From the NCBI GenBank assembly GCA_963773685.1, contig CAVZBY010000001.1, forward strand, positions 372,001 to 436,000: 64,000 nt of DNA, written 5' to 3'. Positions 34,058 to 43,140 of this stretch are shown piece after piece. The notes under the pieces were generated by a model that saw only the letters and a program-made list of their open reading frames with translations, did no database searches and was not told the origin of the DNA. Source of the stretch: JALHVH01 sp963773685. GTDB taxonomy: Bacteria; Acidobacteriota; Aminicenantia; Aminicenantales; Saccharicenantaceae. The first letter of the stretch is position 1. Every line of letters starts with the position of its first letter. The position numbers and the translations under genes were made by a program.

Positions 34058-35998
34058 GTGGGAGATATCGTCATCGAAGCCGGAACGGTCGAAACGGGGG
34101 ATCGCCGGCGCGCCCGGGCTTATCTGGCATTCTTTCTTTCGGCCCTGGCGGCGGCGCTGGCCGCTATCGTCGTGCACATCGGCGCCTACCAGCTCCCCCT
34201 GATCTTCCTGGCGTTCGGGTTCATCACGCGCCGCGTCATCCCCGGGCAGGCCCTTTGGCTGTTCGCCTTCCTTCTTCCGCTGGTCAACGCTCTTCCCTCC
34301 CTGTTCGATAAAACGACCCCTTTCAACTACATCGCTCCGCTCCTCTTTTACCTGGCCGGCCTGACGCTGGGGGGCCTCCGTCGCCGGACCGTCCCCGCCT
34401 TTCCATTCCCTTGGTCGGCGTCCTACCTTTTCTACATGATCCTGCTTTGGCTGGCGGTCCTCGCCACGCTGATCCGCTGGTCGAACGTCTCCGTTCCGGG
34501 GCTGGCCTTTTTTCGCGACACTCCCGTGACGACCGCCGGCGACCGCCTGTCCTTCGCCATCATCTTTCCGGTGCTGACGCTTTTCCTGGCCGCGGGGGTC
34601 CCTTATGCGGCCAGCCTGGCCCGGGAGACCGCCCGTTCCCGAAGATCGATCTGGAATGCCCTCAACTGGGGGTTCCTATTCTCGTTCGCGATCGGGGTCC
34701 TTCAGCGCACCGCCTTCCCGGACCTCCTCAGCCAGAGATGGTGGGTCGTCGATTTCGGACACGCCAACGGCGGATTCTCCGATTACAACGGCTTCGGCCT
34801 GTGCGCGGGGTTGCTCTTTCTCCACAATACGCTGTCCGTGCTCCATCCGGATCCGGCCGTCGACGGGTCGACCCGGAAGGCAGGGCCGATCCTCTTTTTC
34901 TTCATGCTGACCTCACTCGGCGGGGTCTTTCTCTCCGGCTCCCGGACGGCGTTCTTTTTCGTCCTCGTCGCCGCCGCCTGCCTGTTCGCCAGTCCCGCCT
35001 TCAACAAGCGGAAAAAGATCCTATTCATCGGGCTGGTCACGCTTCTGTTCCTGGTTGCGGGCGGCAAACTGCGCGACCGGGTGATCACGAGCCGGTTCCT
35101 CATAGAAAAGCTCTGGACGACCCAAAAGGCGCCTCTGGCCATCCTCGACGAGCTCAGCGATTCCCGTCTGGCCATGATCGCCCACAGCGCCCGTATGATC
35201 GCCCGATACCCGCTGGCCGGCGTCGGGGGAGGCAACTTCTTCTTCCAGCTCAAACAGGATTCCATAGGCAGAGAGACGGTTCTGGAATTGCCGTTGAACC
35301 AATACCTCCTGCCGGCCACGGAAATGGGCCTTCTCGGATTGCTCGCATTCGTCCTTTTTCTGCGGAGCGCCTGGCCGCAAGGGGGAATGAAGAAACAGAA
35401 GATCCTGCTCGGCACGCTGATGACCGTCTTTATATTCGGGACGCCGCTCTGGCTTCCTGAAGGGTCGGTCCTCTTCGGGCTGGTGCTGGCCGAGGGCCGG
35501 GAGGGTCCGGTCCGGCCGAGGACGAAGAAAAGGGCCTGGCCCGGGGCGGCCGTGCTGTTGATCTTCGTGCTGGCTTCCCTTATCTCCATGCCGTCCCTGC
35601 ACCCACTCGCCTGGAGCCGGGCCGCCGGCGCGGAGTACGATTACGGCTTTTGGTACAAGGAAACCGACGAGGCCGGCAAAGCATTCCGCTGGACACGGTC
35701 CGCGGCCGGCCTGGTGGTGCGGCTTGACGGCGAAGGCCGGGTGCCGGGCCTAAGGATAGCCGCGGCCGCGCCGTTCACCCGTTTTCCCGATGCCAAACAG
35801 CGGGTCGCCGTATACTGGAAAGGAAGGCGGAAGCAGTCGCTGGAATTTGCCGTTCCGGGCACGATGATCCTCGATCGCCTGGGCGAGCCCGGGGCCGCGG
35901 GCTTTCTCGAATTCCGGATAGAACCTGCTTTCAACCTGAAAAAGATGGGGCTGGGTCCCGAAACCCGGGACCTGGGGATCCAGGTCTTTCTCAAATAG
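34058..35998 (+). CDS. O-antigen ligase/polymerase-like membrane protein (2) with C-terminal extension
   Basis: Membrane protein of about 646 residues. The open frame reaches back to 33782, but the first part is Arg-rich shadow of the divergent gene. I take GTG 34058. About 11 hydrophobic segments, with WWVVDFGHANGGFSDYNGFG, FLSGSRTAFFFVLVAAA, IARYPLAGVGGGNFFFQL and ELPLNQYLLPATEMGLLG matching the Wzy_C/WaaL pattern. After the last segment an extracytoplasmic domain of about 130 residues (YDYGFWYKETDEAGKAFRWT to LGIQVFLK) is added, an extension most WaaL proteins lack. It ends two bases before the comM stop. Confidence 0.83.
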   Translation: MGDIVIEAGTVETGDRRRARAYLAFFLSALAAALAAIVVHIGAYQLPLIFLAFGFITRRVIPGQALWLFAFLLPLVNALPSLFDKTTPFNYIAPLLFYLAGLTLGGLRRRTVPAFPFPWSASYLFYMILLWLAVLATLIRWSNVSVPGLAFFRDTPVTTAGDRLSFAIIFPVLTLFLAAGVPYAASLARETARSRRSIWNALNWGFLFSFAIGVLQRTAFPDLLSQRWWVVDFGHANGGFSDYNGFGLCAGLLFLHNTLSVLHPDPAVDGSTRKAGPILFFFMLTSLGGVFLSGSRTAFFFVLVAAACLFASPAFNKRKKILFIGLVTLLFLVAGGKLRDRVITSRFLIEKLWTTQKAPLAILDELSDSRLAMIAHSARMIARYPLAGVGGGNFFFQLKQDSIGRETVLELPLNQYLLPATEMGLLGLLAFVLFLRSAWPQGGMKKQKILLGTLMTVFIFGTPLWLPEGSVLFGLVLAEGREGPVRPRTKKRAWPGAAVLLIFVLASLISMPSLHPLAWSRAAGAEYDYGFWYKETDEAGKAFRWTRSAAGLVVRLDGEGRVPGLRIAAAAPFTRFPDAKQRVAVYWKGRRKQSLEFAVPGTMILDRLGEPGAAGFLEFRIEPAFNLKKMGLGPETRDLGIQVFLK

Positions 35999-36000
35999 CC

Positions 36001-37522
36001 TTATCGAATTCTGTCCATCATCCGGTACTGAATGGCCTCGCTGATATGAGCGGTGCCTATCTCCGCCTCTCCGGCCAGGTCGGCGATCGTCCGGGCGACC
36101 TTGAGGACGCGGTCGTAGGCCCGGGCGCTGAAGCCGAGCTTCGTCACCGCCGTCTCCAAGAGCCTCTCCGCCTCCTCCCCGATCGCGCAGAATCGCCTGA
36201 CGTCGCGAGGCCCCATACGGGCGTTGGAGTAGATCTTGCGCCCTTTGAACCGCCGGAGCTGGATATCGCGCGCGGCGCTCACCCGCAATCGGATCGTCTC
36301 CGAGCTTTCCGCATCCTCCTTCGACACGATGTCCCGGAACTTGACCTCCGGCACGTCGAGCTGGATGTCGATGCGGTCGAGCAGAGGCCCGGAGATCTTG
36401 GAGTAATAGCGACTTCGCTGGGCCTCGGTGCAATCGGCCTTTCCCCCACCTATGCCTTTGTAGACATCCTCGCATGGGTTCATGGCCGCGACGAGCATAA
36501 AGGAAGCCGGGAACGTCGAGCTCATCGACGACCTGGAAACCGTGATCCGGCCGTCCTCGAGAGGCTGGCGCAGGTCCTCCAAGACTCTTCGACGGAATTC
36601 CGGAAGCTCATCGAGGAAGAGTACGCCATGATGCGCCAGGCTCACTTCTCCAGGCCGGGGGATAACGCCGCCGCCGACAAGGCCCGCGTCGGTGATGGTA
36701 TGGTGAGGGGCTCGGAACGGGCGACAGCTCACGGCCCCGGTATCCTGCAAGCAGACCGGCCGCGCTATAGACTTGGGTCACGTCGAGCATCTCATCGAAG
36801 GTCATCTGCGGAAGAATGGTCGGGAGCCGCCGGGCCAGCATGGTCTTCCCGGCCCCGGGCGGGCCGACGAGAAGGACGTTGTGCCCTCCGGCCGCCGCCA
36901 CCTCGAGGGCTCTTTTGACATGCCATTGCCCCTTGACCTCCTGAAAATCGACGGCGTACGCCGGCGGGGTCATCAGGTCCTCCGGCCGCCAGGTCGTAGG
37001 GTGAATATCCGTGGCGCCGGTCATCAGGCCGATGACCTCGACAAGGTCGCGAAGGCCATAAACAGCGAGGCCGGGGACCAGCGCCGCCTCCTTCTCGTTC
37101 ACATGCGGGACGACAAGTCCCTGGAACCCCAGACGCTTGACCAGGATGGCGATGGGGAGGACGCCGGGCACGGGCTTGAGGCGCCCGTCCAGGGCCAGCT
37201 CGCCGACGAAGAGATAATCGCGCAGGCGCTCGGGGGCGAAGATCCCCTGCTGGGCCAGGAAGCCCAGGGCGATGGGCAGGTCGAAGGCCGAGCCCTCTTT
37301 CTTCCGGTCGGCGGGGGCCAGGTTGATGGTGATCTTCCGGGCCGTGATGTCGTAACCGCAGTTCTTCAGGGCGGCCCGCACGCGCTCCTTGCTCTCCCGG
37401 ACGGCCGGGTCGGGCAGGCCGACCGTGATGAACTGGGGAAATCCGAGAGAGATGTCGGCCTCGACCTCGACGGGATAGGCCTCGATCCCGGCGAGCGAGG
37501 CGCTGGCGATCCGGAACAGCAT
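36001..37522 (-). CDS. comM: YifB/ComM-family Mg-chelatase-like ATPase (frameshifted)
   Basis: ComM is an AAA+ helicase that extends branch migration during natural transformation. The first frame (start 37522) gives the Lon-like N-terminal domain (VEVEADISLGFPQFITVGLP) and Walker A LLVGPPGAGKTMLARRLP, ending at DVTQVYSAAGLL. The next frame continues with QDTGAVSCRPFRAPHHT, GVLFLDELPEF (Walker B) and the C-terminal helical domain. Removing one A at 36749-36750 joins them as YSAAGLLQDTGAV and gives about 506 residues, normal length. The 3' end is partly repeated at 27628-27744. Confidence 0.92.
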
Positions 37523-37559
37523 CGGTCCTCGCTATAAGGACGGACGCCGATGTCCATAT

Positions 37560-37740
37560 GCGTCACGAGCAGAGGCTAAATCCCCCCGCACCCCCCTTTT
37601 CCAAAGGGGGGAATTCCTCCCCCTGTCCCCCCTTTTCCAAAGGGGGGGATTCCTTCCTCGCACCTCCCTTAGTTCAAAGAGGGGGAATTCCTCTCCCAAA
37701 CCTCCCTTTTTCAAGGGGGGGCAGGGACGACGCCTGGAGG
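37560..37740. repeat. four tandem palindromic units
   Basis: Four imperfect units of about 37 bases, each with a C run, a TTTTCCAAA-like centre and a G run, so each can fold on itself (for example CCCCCCTTTTCCAAAGGGGG). They fill the gap between comM and the MglA-like gene. Units 1 and 2 are nearly identical, 3 and 4 diverged. Their arms pair within each unit, unlike CRISPR repeats with unique spacers. Confidence 0.8.
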
Positions 37741-37753
37741 AGGTCGTGAAGGG

Positions 37754-38557
37754 CTACTTGTTCTTGGTCCCGAATTCCTTTGAGATCTTGTCGAGCTCCG
37801 TCTCGATCTCTTTCTGGGACTTCATCTTGATCTTGGTCACCTGGAAGGGGCTGGCCTGGGCGGGATTTACGAACTCGACCTCGGCCCGGGCCCGCTCCCG
37901 GCGCTCGGCCTCCTCCTCGGGCCGCTCCTCCTGGAAGCCGGCCTTGCCGATCTCCTTCCGCTTCTCCCCGAGGATCTTTTCGCGGACGACCGGGACCGTC
38001 AGCTTGGAGATCTCCCGGAGGCTCTCGAAGACGCCGACGCCGTTGATGGCGGCCGCCTCGACGAAGGGCAGGCGGCGGGGGTTGAGGAGGTTATTGAACG
38101 TCTCGACGGGGATGAGGTAGTTCAGGTCCCGTTTGTTGTATTGGAAGACGAGCGGGATCTGGTTGAGGTCGATATTGTGCTCGAGGCAGTTCCTGCGGAG
38201 GCCGTCGAAGTTCTCCAGGTTGGCGTCGAGCAGGGGGATCTGGGAATCGGCGACGAAGACGATGCCGTCGGCGCCCTTGAGGACGCTCTTGCGAGAGGCT
38301 TCGTAGAAGGCCTGGCCGGGGACGGTCATCAGCTGGAAGTGGACCTTGAACTCGCCGATGAGCCCGGCCTTGATGGGAAGGAGGTCGAAGAAGAAGGTCC
38401 GCTCGGTTTCCGTCTCCAGGCAGATGAATTCCCCGCGGTACGAGGCTTCCAGCTTGAAATAGATGAACCGGAGATTGGTCGTCTTCCCGCTCAGACCGGG
38501 GCCATAGTAGACGATCTTGATCGCCAGGTTCTTGGTCGCGTAATTAACGAAAGCCAT
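37754..38557 (-). CDS. MglA-like small Ras-type GTPase
   Basis: Cytoplasmic GTPase of 267 residues related to MglA, the polarity and gliding switch of Myxococcus. P-loop YYGPGLSGKTTNLRF near residue 17, the TVPGQ variant of the switch II DxxGQ (about residue 78), and YNKRDL (NKxD) are visible. The GTPase core ends near residue 195. A charged, helical tail of about 70 residues (EERPEEEAERRERARAEVEF) is longer than usual. No MglB/roadblock partner lies beside it. Polarity control is inference from the family. Confidence 0.9.
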   Translation of the reverse strand: MAFVNYATKNLAIKIVYYGPGLSGKTTNLRFIYFKLEASYRGEFICLETETERTFFFDLLPIKAGLIGEFKVHFQLMTVPGQAFYEASRKSVLKGADGIVFVADSQIPLLDANLENFDGLRRNCLEHNIDLNQIPLVFQYNKRDLNYLIPVETFNNLLNPRRLPFVEAAAINGVGVFESLREISKLTVPVVREKILGEKRKEIGKAGFQEERPEEEAERRERARAEVEFVNPAQASPFQVTKIKMKSQKEIETELDKISKEFGTKNK

Positions 38558-38608
38558 GTATAGAAAACCCTACCCCTCAATCATCCTTAACATATCGGCC
38601 TGTTTTAG

Positions 38609-39814
38609 TCAATTCGGGCGCCCGGCCGCCTTGCCGGTCCCGAGCCTTCGCTCGAACAGCCTTTCGTATTTCTCGATGATCGCCGGCCAAGCATAATGGC
38701 GGGCCACGTATTCAAAACCGTTCCCCCCGAGGGCCCGGCGCAGCCTCTCGTCCGCTTCGAGCAGGGCCAGGGCCTCCCCGAAATCCTCCGGATTCGCGTA
38801 GGTCAGTCCGCACTTCCCGTCCACGGCATGGCGCTTGAGGGGGTCGGTCGCCTCCTGGACCAGGATGGGCGTCCGGACGGCCAGGGACTCGAGGGCGGCC
38901 ATGCACAGGCTCTCGAAGTGGGAGGGGTGGACCGTCGCCAGGGCCCCCGCCATCGCCGCGTTCTTGTTCTCCGGGGAGACGAAACCCAGGTATCGGATCG
39001 CGGGGTGGTCGGGAAGCTCCATCAGGAGGTTGCCGACGAGCAGGAGCTCGAGCCCGGGCGATCTCCGGATGTGCCGGAGGAAGTTATCGATGAGCTCGCG
39101 GCAGCCCTTGCCCGGCTCGATGCGTCCGGCGTACAGGATGTAGGGAGGCCGGACCCGGAACTCCGCGAAGAAGCCCGCGGTCGCCGGCGCCTTCGGGAGG
39201 TCGACCCCGACGCCGACGATGTCCCCGTCTTTCCCTTCGAAGGGAAAATAGCGGCCGAGCATCTCCCGCTCGGACGCCGTGTTGAAGACGAAAGCCCGCG
39301 GTCTCGCGAAGACCTCCTTCATCATCTCCAGCCGGAGGGCCGGCTCGTCGTGCGCCGTCGGGACGAGAACGGCCTTTTCCGCCGGCACGGCCTTGAGCCC
39401 CCAGTAGGTGTTGTAATAAAGATAGGTGAAGAAGATGAACAGGTCGTGGCTCCCCTGCTCGCGCGAGAGGGCCTCGACGAGTCCTGTCGAAAAGGGTCCC
39501 TGGCGTTCCATCCATTCCCTTTCGTCGTCGGGAGAATGGGGATTGTGGAATACCCGGTCGGAGAATTCGTTGAAGGACGCGATATCCCGGGGCTTCCCGA
39601 CCCGGTAGCGACGGATGAGGACGCCGTTGAGCACGGTCTCCCCTTCCGGATACTCGTTCCTCCAGGTGATATAGTCCTTGGCGCAGGTCGTATAGACGGT
39701 GACGTCGTGCCCCGCCTCGGCGAGCCGCTCGGCGACGAGGCGGCAATGGAGCTCCGAGCCTCCCATGACCTCCTTGCCGTAGCGCTGGACGACGAACGCG
39801 ATCCTCCGGTTCAT
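38609..39814 (-). CDS. family 4 glycosyltransferase, type A copy 2
   Basis: GT-B enzyme of 401 residues. Opens with FVVQRYGKEVMGGSELHCRL, then YTTCAKDYITWRNEYPEGE and FFTYLYYNTYWGLKAVPAEK. The donor domain has ILYAGRIEPGKGCRELID and HPSHFESLCMAALESLAVRT with the GT4 E-x7-E-like region. It is a clear paralogue of the gene at 41965-43140 (same DYITW, same Tyr-rich segment). Last gene of the minus-strand run; its ATG overlaps the upstream stop. Likely acts on a surface or lipid-linked glycan. Confidence 0.88.
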   Translation of the reverse strand: MNRRIAFVVQRYGKEVMGGSELHCRLVAERLAEAGHDVTVYTTCAKDYITWRNEYPEGETVLNGVLIRRYRVGKPRDIASFNEFSDRVFHNPHSPDDEREWMERQGPFSTGLVEALSREQGSHDLFIFFTYLYYNTYWGLKAVPAEKAVLVPTAHDEPALRLEMMKEVFARPRAFVFNTASEREMLGRYFPFEGKDGDIVGVGVDLPKAPATAGFFAEFRVRPPYILYAGRIEPGKGCRELIDNFLRHIRRSPGLELLLVGNLLMELPDHPAIRYLGFVSPENKNAAMAGALATVHPSHFESLCMAALESLAVRTPILVQEATDPLKRHAVDGKCGLTYANPEDFGEALALLEADERLRRALGGNGFEYVARHYAWPAIIEKYERLFERRLGTGKAAGRPN

Positions 39815-40899
39815 GGGACGAGCTCCTCGATCTTCCCGAGGAGGAAGCCCCCGAGGTCCATCGCGCGGAACCTCTCGAGACGGCGTTTCTGGCCCTCGAC
39901 GATCCGCTTCCTCAGGCCGGCGCAGCCGAGCGGGTCGCCGGTATCGCGTGCGATCCGGGCGACCAGCTCGGCGACTCGGTCCGGCCGCTTGGTCCGGACG
40001 AGGACCCCCGCCCCGTCCAGCGTGAACGGGACCGCCGCCGCATCGAAGGCGACGATGGGAACCCCGAAGATCATGCTCTCGACGAGGGGCAGGCAGAAGC
40101 CCTCGTGCTCGCTCATCGAGAGGAAGACGTCGGAGGCCCCGTACAGGGCGAACATCTCCTCGTCCGGGATGTGGCCGGTGAACACGATCTCCTCGGGCTT
40201 GAGGTAGAACTCGTCGGCCATCCGGACGAGGCTTCCGAAGTACTTCGGGAGAGACGACGTCTTGCCGACGACGATGAGCCGGACGAGGGGCGAGATGTAT
40301 TTCTTGTAATAGAAGGCGACCTTGATGAGGTCCTCGATCCTCTTGTTCGGCGCGATGCGGCCGACGAAGAGGATGTTGACGCGGCCGTCCCGGTAGAGGT
40401 CGCGGACGAAGCCGTACGGCGGCGCCTCGTATTTCCCGAAATCGATGAACAGCGGGAGGACGTCGGTCCGCCGGAAACCCAGGTCGGCGAGCTCCCTGCG
40501 GTTGTATTCGGAGTCCGCCAGGGCCAGGTCGACCGCGGGGACGAGCGAAGCCAGCTCCTCGCGGCCCACGCGGCAGATGCGGGCCATCTCGGCGTCGTAG
40601 GGGGCGAAGAACCGTTCCGGCGTGATGTTGTGATAAACGATGACCTTCCGGCCGGCCTGGCGGGCGAGACCCGCCGTCAGGGGCGACGGAAGGGCGAAGT
40701 GGAGGATCGTGACATCGCCCTTTCCGGCCGGCGGGAACTCCGCGAACGGCAGTCCCTCCCCTTCGAGCCCCTTGTCGCGGTCCAGGCAGTAGATGTCGGA
40801 GGCGAAGCCCTTGGACCGGAGGAATTGCCTCATGTGGAAGGCCGTGTCTCCGATGGCGTCCCCGCGGTGGAAGGCCGGGACGAGCTGGTCGACTCTCAT
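39811..40899 (-). CDS. family 4 glycosyltransferase, type B copy 2
   Basis: GT-B enzyme of 362 residues. Features: VPAFHRGDAIGDTAFHMRQF, VIVYHNITPERFFAPYD, ADSEYNRRELADLGF, NILFVGRIAPNKRIEDLI, and MSEHEGFCLPLVESMIFGVP (GT4 E-x7-E). It pairs with the next gene upstream (40896-41963) as a paralogue, sharing YHNITP, DSE-x-NR and the GRI/V-x-PNK segment. Start and stop overlap both neighbours by four bases. Sugar specificity unknown. Confidence 0.88.
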   Translation of the reverse strand: MRVDQLVPAFHRGDAIGDTAFHMRQFLRSKGFASDIYCLDRDKGLEGEGLPFAEFPPAGKGDVTILHFALPSPLTAGLARQAGRKVIVYHNITPERFFAPYDAEMARICRVGREELASLVPAVDLALADSEYNRRELADLGFRRTDVLPLFIDFGKYEAPPYGFVRDLYRDGRVNILFVGRIAPNKRIEDLIKVAFYYKKYISPLVRLIVVGKTSSLPKYFGSLVRMADEFYLKPEEIVFTGHIPDEEMFALYGASDVFLSMSEHEGFCLPLVESMIFGVPIVAFDAAAVPFTLDGAGVLVRTKRPDRVAELVARIARDTGDPLGCAGLRKRIVEGQKRRLERFRAMDLGGFLLGKIEELVP

Positions 40900-41963
40900 C
40901 GTCCCGCCACCTTGGCGACGTGGCCGAGGAGGATGCGGGCCACGTTCTCGCGGTCATATTTCCTGAGGGCTTTGAGCTGTCCGTCGACGACCTTCCGCCG
41001 AAGGGCCGCGTCCTTTTCCAGGCGGTCGATGAGGGCGGCCGTCCGGAGGAAGTCGCCCCGGCGGAGAAGGATGCCGCCGCCGTTCATCGTCTCCTCGACG
41101 GCGCCGGCCGCGAGGGCGATGACCGGAACCTTCATGTGGAAGGCCTCGAGCAGGGGGACGCCGAAGCCTTCGTGGGCGCTGAAGCTCAGATAACAGCGGG
41201 CGAGCCTGTAATAGGTCACGAGCTCGTCGAAATCCACGTGCCCCGTGATATGGACGTCCGGAAGCGCCAGCCGCGCGACGAGGTCCTCGAGCGAGGCCCG
41301 ATAGCGCTCGATGCCGCGGTCGTCGCCCGCCAGGATGAGCTGGGAATTCGGGTTGAACCGCGTCCTGTAGAAATGGAACGTCCGGATGACGTCCTCGAAC
41401 TTCTTGTTCGGGATGACCCGTCCGACGAACAGGAGGGTCGTCTTGCCGTTGTCGAAGATGTCGCGGACGACGGGGTCGCCGGGAACGTCGAACCTCGTCA
41501 GGTCGGCCAGGATGGGCAGGACGCCCGTCGGGGCGAACCCCGCCCGCTCGAGCTCCTGCCGGTTGAATTCGGAGTCGCCGAGGGCCAGGTCCACCTTGCC
41601 CGCGAAGAGGCGCATCTCGAGACGCCCTTTGTAGCATTCGCGGGTCAGGATGCGGTGGAAGTCGAGGAAGAACCCGTAGGGCGTGATGTTGTGATAGATC
41701 ATGATCTTCCGGTCGGGGATCCGGGAGAAGAGCTTCGAGACGGGCGAGCCGATCGAGAAATGGAAGATGACGACGTTCTCGGGCCGGCTGAACCGCGAAT
41801 ACTCCCGGTAGTCGCGGGCGAGGCCGGCCATCTTCGCGTCGAGGAACCGGACGAAGATCTCCGACCCGTATCCCGCGGCGCGGAGGACCTTGCGGATCTC
41901 GATCATCTCGTCGGAGATGGCGTCCCCGTAGGTCAGCGAGGTCGCGAATTGATGGACGTCCAC
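40896..41963 (-). CDS. family 4 glycosyltransferase, type B copy 1
   Basis: GT-B enzyme of 355 residues, starting at GTG one base after the upstream stop. Shows SLTYGDAISDEMIEIRKVL, IMIYHNITPYGFFLDFH, GDSEFNRQELERAGF, LLFVGRVIPNKKFEDVIRTF and FSAHEGFGVPLLEAFHMKVP. Paralogue of the gene immediately downstream. The N-terminal GDAISD loop replaces the more common Gly-Gly loop of GT4 enzymes. Likely the second or third sugar-adding step of the same glycan. Confidence 0.88.
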   Translation of the reverse strand: MDVHQFATSLTYGDAISDEMIEIRKVLRAAGYGSEIFVRFLDAKMAGLARDYREYSRFSRPENVVIFHFSIGSPVSKLFSRIPDRKIMIYHNITPYGFFLDFHRILTRECYKGRLEMRLFAGKVDLALGDSEFNRQELERAGFAPTGVLPILADLTRFDVPGDPVVRDIFDNGKTTLLFVGRVIPNKKFEDVIRTFHFYRTRFNPNSQLILAGDDRGIERYRASLEDLVARLALPDVHITGHVDFDELVTYYRLARCYLSFSAHEGFGVPLLEAFHMKVPVIALAAGAVEETMNGGGILLRRGDFLRTAALIDRLEKDAALRRKVVDGQLKALRKYDRENVARILLGHVAKVAGR

Positions 41964-41964
41964 G

Positions 41965-43140
41965 CTATCGCTTCCCTTCCAGCTCCCCGAGGAGCGCGAG
42001 ATACTTGCTTTCGATGCGCTCCCAGGAGTAGTTGGTCTCGTAATACTTCCGGCCGTTCGCGCCCAGGGCCCGCCTCAGCTCGGGGGAGTCGAGGAGGAGC
42101 GCCAGGGCCTCGCGGAACTCGCCGTAGTCCTCGTAGAAGAGCCCGGCGTTGCTCCTCAGGCACTGCCCCTTGAGGACCTCGCAGCGGGCGTTGGCCAGGA
42201 CGGGCTTCCGCATCGCCCAGGCCTCGAGCGTGACCATGCTCAGGCTCTCGTAGAAGGAGGGCATGACGAGGGCGAGGGCCCCGTCGAGGGCGTCGAACTT
42301 GTCCTGCTCCGGGAGGAACCCCAGGGGAACGATGTCGGGGTGGTCGGGGACGGGCAGGACCGAGCTTCCGATGAGGACGAGCCGGATCGGGGACCCGGTC
42401 TCGGCCTTGAACCTGAGGAAGTTCCGGAAAAGGTCCGGGCAGCCTTTGTTCTCGTCGATGCGCCCGACGTACAGGATGTAGTCGCCCGTGACGCCGTGGG
42501 CCGCGCGGAATCTCGCTCCCGAGGAGGCGGCCGGGACCTCGATGCCGACCCCGACGACATCGCCCGGGATGCCGGAGTTCCCGGAGGCCCGGTTGATCAT
42601 GTCCCGCTCCTCGACGGAGTTGTAGACGAAGGCGCGGGGGAGGCGGAACAGGTCCCGGAAGATGCGCAGGTGGACGACCGGATCGCGCTCCGCCGTCGGG
42701 ACGAGGACGCTCTTCTCGGGGACGGCCCGGATGCCCCAGTACGAATGGTAGTAGCGGTAGCTGAAGAAGACGAAATAGTCGTAGTCCGCCGCGTGCCTCC
42801 GGATGTAGCGGATGAGGCCCGGGGCGCGCGGGCCCTCCTCGTCGAGCCAGCGGAGCTCGTCCGTCTCCGTGTGCTCGTTCCCGAAGACATGCTCCTGGAT
42901 GCGGCCGAACCTCCCGGGGTCGCGCCGCCGGGCCACGCCGAACCGCCGGACCGGGACGCCGTTGACGACCTCGCGGCCGCGCCGGTAGTGGTTCTTCCAG
43001 GTGATGTAATCGTCCGCCCTCGTCGTCAGCACCTCGACGTCGCCGTGCCGGTTCATGTGCTCGGCGATCCAGCGGCAATGCAGCTCGGCCCCGCCGTTGA
43101 TGGCCGCGCCGTAGCGCTGGACGACGAAGGCCAGCTTCAT
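41965..43140 (-). CDS. family 4 glycosyltransferase, type A copy 1
   Basis: GT-B enzyme of 391 residues. Begins FVVQRYGAAINGGAELHCRW and includes RADDYITWKNHYRRGRE, FFSYRYYHSYWGIRAVPEK, ILYVGRIDENKGCPDLFRNF and MPSFYESLSMVTLEAWAMRK. Paralogue of 38609-39814. The open frame extends upstream to 43443 only through the coiled-coil gene, whose stop overlaps this ATG at 43140. I therefore take 43140 as start. Confidence 0.88.
   Translation of the reverse strand: MKLAFVVQRYGAAINGGAELHCRWIAEHMNRHGDVEVLTTRADDYITWKNHYRRGREVVNGVPVRRFGVARRRDPGRFGRIQEHVFGNEHTETDELRWLDEEGPRAPGLIRYIRRHAADYDYFVFFSYRYYHSYWGIRAVPEKSVLVPTAERDPVVHLRIFRDLFRLPRAFVYNSVEERDMINRASGNSGIPGDVVGVGIEVPAASSGARFRAAHGVTGDYILYVGRIDENKGCPDLFRNFLRFKAETGSPIRLVLIGSSVLPVPDHPDIVPLGFLPEQDKFDALDGALALVMPSFYESLSMVTLEAWAMRKPVLANARCEVLKGQCLRSNAGLFYEDYGEFREALALLLDSPELRRALGANGRKYYETNYSWERIESKYLALLGELEGKR

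Noticed and set aside
37560..37740. Possible CRISPR array
   Set aside because: The repeated part is itself a palindrome with no unique spacers of constant length, and no cas gene is near.
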